DNA of 64,000 bases from WRGA01 sp031553395 (GCA_031553395.1 JAVBLR010000021.1:1-64000), one strand, 5' to 3'. Positions 41,338 through 50,349 are shown, counted from the first letter of the stretch. Translations and numbers: made by a program. Notes: generated by a model from the sequence alone, not told the origin.

Positions 41338-42357
41338 ATGTCCACGTTTAATTTAAATAACATAAAATTGCTTATTAAGAGATTTTGGAAGAAAATGCTA
41401 GTTTTTTTTCAAAGCGACAAATTTCGTCGTAGCCTTGTTTTTTTCTTTTTTCTTTTCTTAGCTTTCGGGTTTCGTGTACTCCAATCCATGGGAGAAGACT
41501 ATACTTACACCTACAATATTCCCATTACTTTTAAAAATATACCTGAAGATGCTGTAGTTACAAATGATTTACCTTCATCAATTCAGGTAACCATTGCGGC
41601 TAAAGGTTCCACAATGTTTAAATATTCATACGGAAAAAGTTTTTCTGCTATAGAAATCGACGTTACTACAATGCAGAAAACTAAAAAAGAATATATTGTT
41701 ACTTCGGAGAATATTAAAACTGAAATACGAAAACAACTTCTCAAAGGAACTGGCTTATCTAATATTATTCCCGATAATATTCATATTTATTATGCATTGG
41801 AAGAAAATAAAGAAATTCCTGTTCGTATAGATTTTCATATTACCACAGCAAACCAATGTATGCAAAGTGGAGATGCTATATCCGATCCTGCATTTATTAA
41901 AGTTTATGCACCAAAATCCGTATTAGATACATTAAATGAAGCTACAACTATTCTATTTGAAGGAAAAGATTTAAAAGATACTGTTCATAAAAAAATAGCA
42001 TTAAGAAAAATTACAGGAGTAAAATTTGTTCCGGATAAAGTAGATATTTTAATTCCGATAGAAGAATTTACCGAAAAAACAATCGAAATTCCTATACAAG
42101 GAATAAATGTTCCTAAAAACTTTACATTGCGTATTTTTCCCGCCAAAGTAAATGTGTCATTTTTTGTCGTTTTAAGCAAATTCAATTCAATTACGGCTAA
42201 AGATTTTCAGGCAACAATTGATTATACCGAAACCGGAAAGGATGGAAATGGAAAATTAAAAATAAACTTGTCTAAGTTTCCTACAGATGCTCAAAACATC
42301 CGTTTATCAACATCCGAAGCTGATATTTTGTTGGAAGAAAAAACTCCCGAACAATGA
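41338..42357 (+). CDS. YbbR-domain membrane protein
   Basis: 339 residues. One N-terminal transmembrane segment (about 33-50, SLVFFFFLFLAFGFRVLQSM) precedes a periplasmic/extracellular beta-rich part with YbbR-like repeats (YNIPITFKNIPEDAVVTNDL, PSSIQVTIAAKGS; EIPIQGINVPKNFTLRIFPA). In Firmicutes YbbR (CdaR) regulates the diadenylate cyclase; in Bacteroidetes the role is not settled. Its stop overlaps the coaE start (ATGA), so the two are translationally coupled. Confidence 0.88.
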   Translation: MSTFNLNNIKLLIKRFWKKMLVFFQSDKFRRSLVFFFFLFLAFGFRVLQSMGEDYTYTYNIPITFKNIPEDAVVTNDLPSSIQVTIAAKGSTMFKYSYGKSFSAIEIDVTTMQKTKKEYIVTSENIKTEIRKQLLKGTGLSNIIPDNIHIYYALEENKEIPVRIDFHITTANQCMQSGDAISDPAFIKVYAPKSVLDTLNEATTILFEGKDLKDTVHKKIALRKITGVKFVPDKVDILIPIEEFTEKTIEIPIQGINVPKNFTLRIFPAKVNVSFFVVLSKFNSITAKDFQATIDYTETGKDGNGKLKINLSKFPTDAQNIRLSTSEADILLEEKTPEQ

Positions 42358-42938
42358 TAAAAATTGGTATAACCGGAGGAATAGGTAGTGGGAAATCCAT
42401 CGTTTCACGATTATTTGAAATGCTTGGCATTCCTGTTTACATCGCCGATGCCGAAGCGAAAAAAATAACTTCAGATTCGTCTGAGGTAAAAAAGAAACTG
42501 ACTGATTTATTTGGAGAAAATACATATCCCAATGGTATTTTGGACAAACAATATTTAGCATCGATTATATTCAATAATCCGGTTGCATTGTCTCAAACAA
42601 ACGCCATTATTCATCCTGAAGTAAGAAAAGATTTCGAAAAATGGGCAAATCATCAGCATGTTCCAGTTGTTGCCATGGAGGCTGCTATTTTATTTGAAGC
42701 CGGATTTGATAAGGATATGGATAAACTAATTGTTGTAACTGCTCCAACGGATATACGTATCAAACGTGTAACGAAACGGGATAATATTTCCAAAGAAAAA
42801 GTGATGGAAAGAATTAATAATCAGATTACCGATGAAGATAAAATAAAGCAATCTGATTTTCAAATAATAAACGATGATAAAATCCCAATTATTCCACAAA
42901 TTTGTAAAATAGTAGACGAAATTAGAGCTGAATATTAA
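42354..42938 (+). CDS. coaE: Dephospho-CoA kinase
   Basis: 194 residues, full length. Phosphorylates the 3'-OH of dephospho-CoA, the last step of coenzyme A synthesis. The P-loop is GITGGIGSGKSIVSRLF (about 4-20); IADAEAKKI and the NAIIHPEVRKDF lid region follow, then RIKRVTKRDNISKE. Starts four bases before the end of the YbbR gene. The 3' end faces the small membrane protein gene on the other strand. Confidence 0.96.
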   Translation: MIKIGITGGIGSGKSIVSRLFEMLGIPVYIADAEAKKITSDSSEVKKKLTDLFGENTYPNGILDKQYLASIIFNNPVALSQTNAIIHPEVRKDFEKWANHQHVPVVAMEAAILFEAGFDKDMDKLIVVTAPTDIRIKRVTKRDNISKEKVMERINNQITDEDKIKQSDFQIINDDKIPIIPQICKIVDEIRAEY

Positions 42939-42947
42939 ACAGTTTTC

Positions 42948-43181
42948 CTATTCAGATTTTCCATCCTTATCTTTTTGATTCATCTTATCTCGCATTCTTT
43001 CTCTCCACGTTTGTAAAAGCCATAACAGAATAATTATCACCAATGTAACTCCGATTGTCACATAATAATCCGTGAAATCTCCTTTTTTTGCATATTTGGA
43101 ATACGATATATAAGATAAAACTGCCAGATAAATAAGTAATCCGGCAGTTATCATATTTTTCTTCTTAAATTTTCGAAGCAT
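42948..43181 (-). CDS. Small two-helix membrane protein
   Basis: 77 residues. A basic start (MLRKFKKKN) is followed by two transmembrane segments (about 10-28 MITAGLLIYLAVLSYISYS and about 40-61 YVTIGVTLVIIILLWLLQTW) and a charged tail (RERMRDKMNQKDKDGKSE). No recognised family. It begins 14 bases before the S41 protease stop, in tandem on the same strand, so it may be co-expressed with it. Confidence 0.7.
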   Translation of the reverse strand: MLRKFKKKNMITAGLLIYLAVLSYISYSKYAKKGDFTDYYVTIGVTLVIIILLWLLQTWRERMRDKMNQKDKDGKSE

Positions 43182-43195
43182 AACTCAATCAATCT

Positions 43196-44809
43196 CTAAT
43201 TTCTTTTTCCCGAGAGTAACTTTGCATATTCTTTGGGATCATTGATAATATCCAATGCTTTTTTCAACGATTCATTTTCTGAATTGATAACCCGATAGTA
43301 TTCGGTCATTTCAAATAAATCTCTGGCAACTAACGCTTTTATTTGCAAGTCAATCAATAGTTTAGCCCTTACATATTGCTCTTCATCGTATTTTACCTTT
43401 TCCTCTTCGGCTGTACTTAACAAATCTTTTTCCATATCGGCCGTTACCGTAAAGCCTTTATCAAAAGCATCGAAGTCAGAGTATTGTTTTTTCAGATTTT
43501 CCCTATTTCGTTCGAAGTAGTTGATTGTAAAGCGATTTAAAGCTCCCTTAGCCACCAAGTTACGATGAAAATCGGTATAACGGGCAGTATCCATCGGTAC
43601 AAAATAATCAGGCATAATCCCACCTCCACCATAAACAATTCGTTTGGATACCAATGTTTTATATTTCAATGAATCAGGAAAATGAATACTGTCGGAATTT
43701 GTCATTTCTCCATGATTATATCTGTTGATAAGGTCTTTCTCATATTGTTCGGTACCATTTTCATACGATTTTTGAATACATCTTCCCGAAGGCGTATAAT
43801 AGCGAGCAATGGTTAAACGCATCATAGAACCATCGGGAAAAGGAATCGGACGTTGAACCAATCCTTTGCCAAAAGTACGTCTTCCTACAACTACTGCCCT
43901 ATCCCAATCTTGCAATGCTCCGGTAACAATTTCACTTGCCGAAGCAGAACCTTCATCAACTAAAACTACTAAGTTTCCTTTTTCGAAATTTCCTTTGGCC
44001 GTAGCCGTTAATGTTTGTTTTTCCTGATGAGCACCTTCGGTATAAACAATCAATTGTTTTGCTGACAAAAATTCATCAGCAAGGTCTGTTGCCGCACTCA
44101 TATAACCACCTCCATTTCCTTGCAAATCTAAAATAAGGCTTTTCATTCCTTTCGATTGCAAATTTTTGAAAGCAGTTAAAAATTCTTCATGCGAAGTTGA
44201 AGCAAAACGGTTTAATTTAATATATCCGGTTTCTTTATTAATCATATAAGAAGCATCAAGACTATAAATTGGAATTTTATCCCTAATTATCTTAAAATCA
44301 ACAAGATCATCTACTCCTCTACGCAATACCTTTACAGAAACAGTCGTACCTTTTTTGCCTCTCAACCGTTTCATAATATCGGTATTACTCATTTTAACTC
44401 CGGCAATAGCAGTATCATTAACCGAAACAATCCGATCGCCTGCCATTATTCCTACCTTTTCCGAAGGTCCGCCGGCAATGGTTTGAATAACAAAAAGCGT
44501 ATCTTTCAACATATTGAACTGAATTCCGATTCCATCAAAATTTCCTTGAAGCGGTTCGTTCAATTCTTTTGCCTCTTTCGCTGTCATATAATCCGAGTGC
44601 GGATCCAATTTCTGCAATAATCCTGTAATTGCATCTTCAACCAATTTATTTTGGTTCAGCGTATCTACATATAAATTTTCAATGGCATAAACTGCGTAGG
44701 TAAGTTTCGATGCTGCATCATTTTTTTGAAATAATCCCTGTGCCGAAGCTACGTTTACACAAAAAAATCCGCAAAAGAGAGCAATTGCTAGTAAGATTTT
44801 GTTTTTCAT
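43196..44809 (-). CDS. S41-family C-terminal processing protease (CtpA/Prc type)
   Basis: 537 residues. Signal peptide 1-23 (FCVNVASAQ). PDZ domain at about 88-170 (FDGIGIQFNMLKDTLFVIQT, GPSEKVGIMAGDRIVSVNDT). Protease core at about 180-370 with nucleophile Ser290 in VDEGSASASEIV and general base Lys315 in RTFGKGLVQ. A helical C-terminal part (about 440-537) is typical of Bacteroidetes members. Acts in the periplasm on C-terminal ends of proteins. A small membrane protein gene follows it closely. Confidence 0.94.
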   Translation of the reverse strand: MKNKILLAIALFCGFFCVNVASAQGLFQKNDAASKLTYAVYAIENLYVDTLNQNKLVEDAITGLLQKLDPHSDYMTAKEAKELNEPLQGNFDGIGIQFNMLKDTLFVIQTIAGGPSEKVGIMAGDRIVSVNDTAIAGVKMSNTDIMKRLRGKKGTTVSVKVLRRGVDDLVDFKIIRDKIPIYSLDASYMINKETGYIKLNRFASTSHEEFLTAFKNLQSKGMKSLILDLQGNGGGYMSAATDLADEFLSAKQLIVYTEGAHQEKQTLTATAKGNFEKGNLVVLVDEGSASASEIVTGALQDWDRAVVVGRRTFGKGLVQRPIPFPDGSMMRLTIARYYTPSGRCIQKSYENGTEQYEKDLINRYNHGEMTNSDSIHFPDSLKYKTLVSKRIVYGGGGIMPDYFVPMDTARYTDFHRNLVAKGALNRFTINYFERNRENLKKQYSDFDAFDKGFTVTADMEKDLLSTAEEEKVKYDEEQYVRAKLLIDLQIKALVARDLFEMTEYYRVINSENESLKKALDIINDPKEYAKLLSGKRN

Positions 44810-44851
44810 TTTATCTTGTTTTGTTTGTTTTTGAATAAAAACGGGACCGCT

Positions 44852-45949
44852 TTATTTTATTTCCACCCGTTTCGTTGCTTCCAGATTATTGTTCCTGTAA
44901 TCAACTTGTTTTACAACTTCTTCGGCTAAATGCATAAATGCTGCACCGGTTATTGAATTTTCATTCAAAGCAACCGGAATTCCATTGTCTCCACCTTCAC
45001 ATATCGTTTGAACAATCGGAATTTGCCCTAATAAAGGAATTTGCATTTCTTCGGCCAATAGTTTTGCACCTTCTTTCCCAAAAATATAATATTTATTTTC
45101 CGGAAGTTCGGCCGGCGTAAACCAAGCCATATTTTCAACTAGTCCCAATATTGGTACATTAATTTTCTCGCCTCGAAACATGGCAATTCCCTTTCGTGCA
45201 TCAGCCAATGCTACTTGTTGAGGTGTACTGACAATTATTGCTCCGGTAACAGCTAATGTTTGTACCAATGTAAGATGAATATCGCTTGTTCCCGGAGGAA
45301 GATCTAACAAAAAATAATCCAAGTCGCCCCAATACGCATCGGAAATCAATTGTTTCAGTGCATTGCTTGCCATGCCTCCACGCCAAACGGTTGCATTGTT
45401 TTTGTCGACAAAAAAACCCATCGACAATAATTTCACTCCGTATTTTTCTTCGGGTATAATCAAGTCCCTTCCATCATGATTTTCCAATATGGGACGAGCT
45501 TCTTCCATGTCGAACATTTTAGGAACCGAAGGCCCAAAAATATCAGCATCCAACAACCCTACTTTATATCCTAATTTAGCCAATGCAACAGCTAAATTTG
45601 CTGAAACAGTAGACTTGCCTACTCCTCCTTTTCCTGAAGAAATTGCAATGATATTTTTTACCTGAGGTAATAATTTCTCCGGCTCAGGACGAGCAAGTCG
45701 TTTTGTTTTTACATGTATAAATACCTGAGCTGCTTTATCTGCATACGTCTGCACAGCAGTTTCGGCAGCTTTTACTACTGATTTGATAAACGGATCTGTT
45801 GGTTTTTCAAAAATCAAGGAAAATTCAACTTTATTTCCGTCAATACGAATGTCTTCATCAACCATACCCGATTCAACCAAGTTCATTTTGGTTCCAGGAT
45901 ATCTTACTTTTAACAAAGCATCTATTATTAATTTAGGATAAAGCGCCAT
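44852..45949 (-). CDS. Mrp/NBP35-family ATP-binding protein (Fe-S carrier)
   Basis: 365 residues. An N-terminal DUF59/MIP18-like domain (about 1-85) precedes a P-loop ATPase with deviant Walker A ISSGKGGVGKSTVSANLA (GKGGVGKST at 106-114) and a LLDADIFGPSVPKMF segment. Mrp proteins carry and insert 4Fe-4S clusters. The CxxC pair that binds the cluster in many members is not visible: the corresponding stretch reads VENMAWFTPAELPENKYYIF. Lies 25 bases from trmB on the same strand. Confidence 0.93.
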   Translation of the reverse strand: MALYPKLIIDALLKVRYPGTKMNLVESGMVDEDIRIDGNKVEFSLIFEKPTDPFIKSVVKAAETAVQTYADKAAQVFIHVKTKRLARPEPEKLLPQVKNIIAISSGKGGVGKSTVSANLAVALAKLGYKVGLLDADIFGPSVPKMFDMEEARPILENHDGRDLIIPEEKYGVKLLSMGFFVDKNNATVWRGGMASNALKQLISDAYWGDLDYFLLDLPPGTSDIHLTLVQTLAVTGAIIVSTPQQVALADARKGIAMFRGEKINVPILGLVENMAWFTPAELPENKYYIFGKEGAKLLAEEMQIPLLGQIPIVQTICEGGDNGIPVALNENSITGAAFMHLAEEVVKQVDYRNNNLEATKRVEIK

Positions 45950-45974
45950 CGATAATTTACTACTATTTACACAA

Positions 45975-46742
45975 TTACAATTTACTATGCTGCAGATTTA
46001 ACTCGCTGAGTTGGCCACGATTAAAACTCCGGTATGTATCCTGAGATATTTCAATATCAGGCTCCACTAAATTATGTCGTTCTTCTGCAATGAATTTGAG
46101 ATATTTAATATTCAGCCCTCGTTCTATCCATTGTTTTTCATAAAATGTTTGGATAGATAAAATTTCATCTGCCACATGCGAGTGGTATAAATCATCTGTT
46201 TCGGCCAAAACCGAATAGCTATTTAGTTTTACCATTTCACATGTATATGTATATAAAAACTGACTGTCGGTTTTTAAATGCACAATACCTTCGGGAATCA
46301 AAATCTTGCGGTATAGTTTCATGAAACGGGTTGATGTAAGCCGCTTACTTACTTTTCTCATTTGAGGATCGGGAAAGGTCAACCAGATTTCGGCAACTTC
46401 ACCGGAAGCAAAAAAATGATCAATCAATTCGATGTGTGTACGAAGGAAAGCGGCATTTGTCAAATTTTCGTCTAATGCTTGTTTCGCTCCGGTCCACATT
46501 CGCGCTCCTTTTATATCAATTCCGACAAAATTTTTCTCCGGAAACAATTTTGCAAGTCCAACCGTATATTCCCCTTTTCCACAACCAAGTTCTAATACAA
46601 TGGGATTCTCGTTCTTAAAAAAATCCTTGTTCCATCCTCCTTTTAAATCAAATCCTTTTTCCTTTAATACGGAAAAAGGATATTGAAATACATTAGAATA
46701 TGATGCCATATCGGCAAATTTCTGCAATTTATTTTTTGCCAC
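45975..46742 (-). CDS. trmB: tRNA (guanine46-N7)-methyltransferase
   Basis: 255 residues. Methylates N7 of G46 in the tRNA variable loop using S-adenosylmethionine. The SAM site reads VLELGCGKGEYTVGLAKLFP (about 49-68), followed by FVGIDIKGARMW, and the catalytic segment WLTFPDPQMRKVSKRLTS (about 121-138) is intact. Upstream of mrp in a two-gene run; a word palindrome lies before it. Confidence 0.96.
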   Translation of the reverse strand: MAKNKLQKFADMASYSNVFQYPFSVLKEKGFDLKGGWNKDFFKNENPIVLELGCGKGEYTVGLAKLFPEKNFVGIDIKGARMWTGAKQALDENLTNAAFLRTHIELIDHFFASGEVAEIWLTFPDPQMRKVSKRLTSTRFMKLYRKILIPEGIVHLKTDSQFLYTYTCEMVKLNSYSVLAETDDLYHSHVADEILSIQTFYEKQWIERGLNIKYLKFIAEERHNLVEPDIEISQDTYRSFNRGQLSELNLQHSKL

Positions 46743-46754
46743 TGTAAGAGATTA

Positions 46755-46810
46755 TTTTGTTGTTTGTTATTCGTTATTTGTCAACCAACAACGAATAACC
46801 AATAACTAAA
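46755..46810. repeat. Word-type inverted repeat (GTTATTCGTT family)
   Basis: GTTATTCGTT (46766-46775) and AACGAATAAC (46790-46799) pair exactly (10 bp). Additional TTGTTGTTTGTTA and TAACCAATAACTAA copies extend the arms. In the gap between trmB and the LRR lipoprotein gene. Confidence 0.7.
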
Positions 46811-46813
46811 GCA

Positions 46814-48559
46814 TTATTTGCAATTATCAAATCCGTAGCCCGGTTGTTGATTACAAACATCAAATGTTTTCCAGTTCGCGTGATTCAACAATGATTGAGG
46901 TATCGATCCGGATAATTCATTTCCATCCAAATATAAATATTTCAATGTAGTAATATTTCCGATAGATGCAGGAATACTTCCTGATAAATCATTGCTGGAT
47001 AATCCCAGTGTAAAGAGTTTTGTTAGATTACCTAATGTCGCAGGTATTTCTCCACTGAACTTATTATATCCAGCAACAAAGTTCTGCAAATTACTCAAAT
47101 TACCCAATGTAGAAGGAATTTTACCGCTTAACTGATTCTTTTCAATACTGAAATTTACTAATCCGGATAAACCTCCTAAGTCCGACGGGATTTCGCCCGA
47201 TAATTGATTTTGGTGCAAAAGCAGATTTGTTAATTTTGTCAACTTACCTAAAGATGAAGGAATTTCGCCCGATAATGTATTTTCCTGTAATTCTAAATCA
47301 ACTAAATTGGTTAAATTTCCTAATTCATTTGGAATATTTCCGGTTAATCCATTTGTAAATAATTTCAATTCGATTAATGATTTCAAATTTCCAATACTTA
47401 CCGGGATGGAACCTGATAAACCATTATTATTCAGGTATAAATATTGCAATTTGCCTAGATTTCCTATGGAAGATGGAATATTTCCCGACAAACTATTTTC
47501 ATCAAGTATTAAATATTCTAAATTTGATAATGGACTAAAATCAATTATATTTCCACTGAATTGGTTTGAGGATAAATCCAGTTTCTTTAATGATGGTATT
47601 GTTGTAATCACCGATGGAATATTTCCGGTATATTGATTCCCACTTAAATACAATTCCTCCAATCCAAGTTTTGCGATATTCGATGGAATGCTTCCCGATA
47701 ATTGATTATCTATAAAAGAAATAACTTTCAAATTTGTCAGGTTAACAATATCTCCGGAGATTTCTCCTTTCAGGTTATTATTATTCAAACTTAGAGAAGA
47801 TACGCGTTGGCCGGTTAATGTTACACCATTCCAGGAAGTCATAGGATCAGAAAGTTTCCATTTCTTTTTCCAATGATCCCCATCCATTGTATTGTAAAAA
47901 TTAACCAATGTTGTACTGTCGGCTCCCCTTTCTAAATTTATGCCTTCGTCTTGCGTTATAACCAAATCGGTATAAACATTCGAATACGTTTTTGATTGAA
48001 AGCGAACTGTTCCTACACGTTTTGTATAAGAATTGGTAACAACTTTCAAAGAGCAATAATTTGCTCCGGAAGCAATTGTGGGTAAAACAATCCATCCATC
48101 ATCGGAAGTAACAGCCCAATCGCCAACATTAGAAGCGACAATAATATTCAACGTTTTCCCGGAATAAGTTACTGAGGCCGTTGTTTGAGACAACGCAATC
48201 ATCGGTTTTGCTCCGGTTTGCAATATACGTATTGTATCCTTCCCGGCATCACTTCTTACTGCAATGTAAGAAGAACGGGCTTCTAATCCGGTATTTTTCT
48301 TAACGGTTACAGTAGCAGTTACAGATTGTTCTTTGGATGAAGAAGGAGAAATAGATACCCATGAATCGGCAACGCTTGTACTCCATTTATCAGAAGAGTA
48401 TATCGATACTTCCTGACTGCTTTCGCTTTCAGTAAATGTCAGACGTTTTGTACCTATAGAAAATGAAGTCGTTTCATCATCATCTTTACACCCAACAAAG
48501 GTTATACCAACCAAAACTACGTACAGATAAATAAGAATGGATTTTTTTGATAAATTCAT
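46814..48559 (-). CDS. BACON-domain and leucine-rich-repeat surface lipoprotein
   Basis: 581 residues. Lipoprotein signal with Cys24 (GITFVGC). Two BACON domains at about 33-115 and 118-205 (SSQEVSIYSSDKWSTSVADS, VSISPSSSKEQSVTATVTV; then VGDWAVTSDDGWIVLP). A short WKKKWKLSDPMTSWNGVTL cap is followed by about 13 leucine-rich repeats of 24 residues (about 250-555) of the LxxLxLxxNxLSGxIPxxLG type, best known from plant receptor kinases. BACON domains in Bacteroidetes surface proteins are thought to bind carbohydrate or mucin. Probable surface binding protein; ligand unknown. Confidence 0.85.
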   Translation of the reverse strand: MNLSKKSILIYLYVVLVGITFVGCKDDDETTSFSIGTKRLTFTESESSQEVSIYSSDKWSTSVADSWVSISPSSSKEQSVTATVTVKKNTGLEARSSYIAVRSDAGKDTIRILQTGAKPMIALSQTTASVTYSGKTLNIIVASNVGDWAVTSDDGWIVLPTIASGANYCSLKVVTNSYTKRVGTVRFQSKTYSNVYTDLVITQDEGINLERGADSTTLVNFYNTMDGDHWKKKWKLSDPMTSWNGVTLTGQRVSSLSLNNNNLKGEISGDIVNLTNLKVISFIDNQLSGSIPSNIAKLGLEELYLSGNQYTGNIPSVITTIPSLKKLDLSSNQFSGNIIDFSPLSNLEYLILDENSLSGNIPSSIGNLGKLQYLYLNNNGLSGSIPVSIGNLKSLIELKLFTNGLTGNIPNELGNLTNLVDLELQENTLSGEIPSSLGKLTKLTNLLLHQNQLSGEIPSDLGGLSGLVNFSIEKNQLSGKIPSTLGNLSNLQNFVAGYNKFSGEIPATLGNLTKLFTLGLSSNDLSGSIPASIGNITTLKYLYLDGNELSGSIPQSLLNHANWKTFDVCNQQPGYGFDNCK

Positions 48560-48752
48560 TTGTATATCTTTTTTAAATCATACATAACATGTTGTAAATT
48601 TTACGCTTGAATAAAACGCTTTTTTACAATTGACTGCAAATGTAATAAATTATAATGTAACGTAATCCGGCTATTTTTATTTTTATGAGAATTATGTGCC
48701 GTTTACACATTTTTTAAATGCGCATTGATAGGACATGCGATTTAAAATAAAA

Positions 48753-48785
48753 AAACTACGGAATAAAACTCCGTAGTTTACTTTT
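48753..48785 (-). terminator. Terminator of the rubrerythrin gene
   Basis: Arms AAACTACGGA (48753-48762) and TCCGTAGTTT (48770-48779), 10 of 10 bp with a 7-nt loop, flanked by an A-tract that is the T-run on the minus strand. 20 bases beyond the stop of the peroxidase gene. Confidence 0.85.
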
Positions 48786-48804
48786 TCATTTTGAATAATG
48801 CGTA

Positions 48805-49359
48805 TTATTTTTTGAAATAACGATTATACAAACCTTCAAATCCTTTACCATGGCGAGCTTCATCTTTACACATCTCATGTACTGTATCATGAATAGCATC
48901 CAGATTCAATTCTTTTGCGCGAGTTGCAATACGTTTTTTGTCTTCGCAAGCTCCTGCTTCGGCTTCCATACGTTTTTTCAAGTTTGTTTTGGTATCCCAA
49001 ACCACTTCGCCCAACAATTCAGCAAATTTCGAAGCATGTTCGGCTTCCTCCCACGCATAACGTTTGAATGCTTCCGCAATTTCGGGATAACCTTCACGAT
49101 CGGCCTGGCGGCTCATTGCCAAATACATTCCGACTTCGGTACATTCACCCATAAAATGCGCGTTCAACCCTTCCAACACTTCAGCATCAACGCCTTTAGC
49201 CACACCCAAACGATGTTCATCACAAAATTGCAAGGCGCCTTCCGTTTCCACCATTTCTTTAAACTTGGCTTTAGGTTGTTTACATTGAGGGCAAAAATCA
49301 GGAGCTTCCGCTCCTTCGTGCACGTATCCACAAACTGTGCAAATAAATTTCTTGTTCAT
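48805..49359 (-). CDS. Reverse rubrerythrin (NADH peroxidase)
   Basis: 184 residues. An N-terminal rubredoxin domain with Cys7/Cys10 (CTVCGY) and Cys23/Cys26 (CPQC) precedes a ferritin-like di-iron domain (about 55-184), with ligands in GECTEVGMYLAMSR, YAWEEAEHASKFAELLG and DEARHGKGFEGLY. The rubredoxin-first order defines 'reverse' rubrerythrin, which reduces hydrogen peroxide in anaerobes. It lies 36 bases downstream of a PerR-type regulator gene on the same strand, so co-transcription and peroxide control are likely. Confidence 0.94.
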   Translation of the reverse strand: MNKKFICTVCGYVHEGAEAPDFCPQCKQPKAKFKEMVETEGALQFCDEHRLGVAKGVDAEVLEGLNAHFMGECTEVGMYLAMSRQADREGYPEIAEAFKRYAWEEAEHASKFAELLGEVVWDTKTNLKKRMEAEAGACEDKKRIATRAKELNLDAIHDTVHEMCKDEARHGKGFEGLYNRYFKK

Positions 49360-49395
49360 TGAGTTTAAATTTAAATTAATATAGTTTATTGATAT

Positions 49396-49821
49396 TTAGT
49401 TCTTTTGACAATCTTTACATTCTCCTTTATAATAAACTTGACATTCTGTAATCTGAAAATCTCTGGAATCCGGCATGGGTATTTTATTCAAATTATCCTG
49501 ATTTTCTAATGGTATATCTAAAATTTTCCCACATTTTGTACATCTGAAATGTGCGTGAGTAGATAAGTCACCATCATAACGGACATTCTTTTCATCTATA
49601 TTCAATGATTGAATTACGCCGGAATCCGACAATAATTTGAGCGTATTATATACTGTTGTTTTAGATAACGTAGGAATAGACGGACTCAGTTCATTAAAAA
49701 TCATATCAGCTGTAGGATGATTTTTATATTCCAGTAGATATTTCATTACTTCTATTCGTTGTAGTGAAGGCTTTACATTATAACTCAGAAGTTTATTTTT
49801 TACTTGATTAATTGTATTCAT
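49396..49821 (-). CDS. perR: Fur-family regulator, PerR type
   Basis: 141 residues. A winged helix at the N-terminus (about 10-75: PSLQRIEVMKYLLEYKNHPT, LSKTTVYNTLKLLSDSGVIQ) is followed by a dimerisation/metal domain (about 80-141) with HAHFRCTKCGKILD and a second CxxC (GECKDCQKN) for structural zinc. The adjacent reverse rubrerythrin and the Per-box in its leader favour a peroxide sensor over an iron regulator. Release on peroxide would raise both genes. Confidence 0.9.
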   Translation of the reverse strand: MNTINQVKNKLLSYNVKPSLQRIEVMKYLLEYKNHPTADMIFNELSPSIPTLSKTTVYNTLKLLSDSGVIQSLNIDEKNVRYDGDLSTHAHFRCTKCGKILDIPLENQDNLNKIPMPDSRDFQITECQVYYKGECKDCQKN

Positions 49822-49828
49822 TATAAAA

Positions 49829-49843
49829 TTGTAATTATTACAA
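49829..49843. promoter_or_regulatory. PerR/Fur-type operator (Per box)
   Basis: TTGTAATTATTACAA is a perfect 7-1-7 inverted repeat differing at two symmetrical positions from the PerR consensus TTATAATnATTATAA. It lies 7 bases before the perR start codon, downstream of the predicted promoter, where a bound repressor would block elongation or clearance. Confidence 0.75.
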
Positions 49844-49857
49844 ATTTAATTTGAGTA

Positions 49858-49888
49858 CAAAGATATAAAATTAGTTGAAACTGGCAAA
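49858..49888 (-). promoter_or_regulatory. perR-rubrerythrin promoter
   Basis: On the minus strand TTTG (49888..49885) and TATCTTTG (49865..49858) are separated by 19 bases, an excellent Bacteroidetes -33/-7 pair. A second -7-like TAAATTTG overlaps the Per box at 49848..49841. Confidence 0.65.
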
Positions 49889-49983
49889 CCAAGTCGGAAA
49901 AGTATTCAAATGAATAATTCCCTTTTTAGCAAACTTTATTATCGATAAGATTGTTAATATAAAAATCATAATAAGTTAAAGAA

Positions 49984-50178
49984 ATGAATACAGATTTTAT
50001 AAACTCAAAAGACGAAAGAGTGAAATTGACCAATATTGTTGGTGAAACGAAGAAAATAATTGAAGAAGAAGTAGATTCTGAGAAAGAATCACATGCTCAT
50101 CCGGTTACAGATACAGAAGTAAAAAAAGCAGTGGAAAGAATTAATCCCGATCCAAATAGCTTGAAAAGCCGAGGATAA
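49984..50178 (+). CDS. Small acidic hypothetical protein
   Basis: 64 residues, hydrophilic and highly charged (KKIIEEEVDSEKESHAHP, then VTDTEVKKAVERINPDPNSL). No signal peptide, membrane segment or known domain. It stands alone: divergent from perR, with an intrinsic terminator right after it, which supports a real transcription unit. A stress-related role is possible from the location only. Confidence 0.6.
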   Translation: MNTDFINSKDERVKLTNIVGETKKIIEEEVDSEKESHAHPVTDTEVKKAVERINPDPNSLKSRG

Positions 50179-50201
50179 AAAATGTACATATTTCATTCGA
50201 C

Positions 50202-50242
50202 AAGTCCTAATTAGCCGTTATAGGTTAATTAGGACTTATCTT
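50202..50242 (+). terminator. Intrinsic terminator after the small acidic gene
   Basis: Arms AAGTCCTAATTAGCC (50202-50216) and GGTTAATTAGGACTT (50223-50237): 15 bp with one G-T pair and a 6-nt loop, followed by ATCTTTTGTT. Confidence 0.8.
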
Positions 50243-50293
50243 TTGTTAATATGAGATTTGCTATTTTAAATGATAAAAATATGTTCTTTTGTG

Positions 50294-50301
50294 TATATTT
50301 G
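50294..50301 (+). promoter_or_regulatory. -7 box before gcvH
   Basis: TATATTTG 48 bases before the gcvH start fits the Bacteroidetes -7 consensus; no clear -33 element at the right distance. Confidence 0.4.
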
Positions 50302-50349
50302 CATAATCTTTAGTAGAGGTTTTGCATATAACTTAACTAACAAATAATC

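Noticed and set aside
48850..49362. 170-residue frame opposite the rubrerythrin gene
   Set aside because: Antisense shadow of a strongly conserved gene; phenylalanine- and histidine-rich composition and no family.
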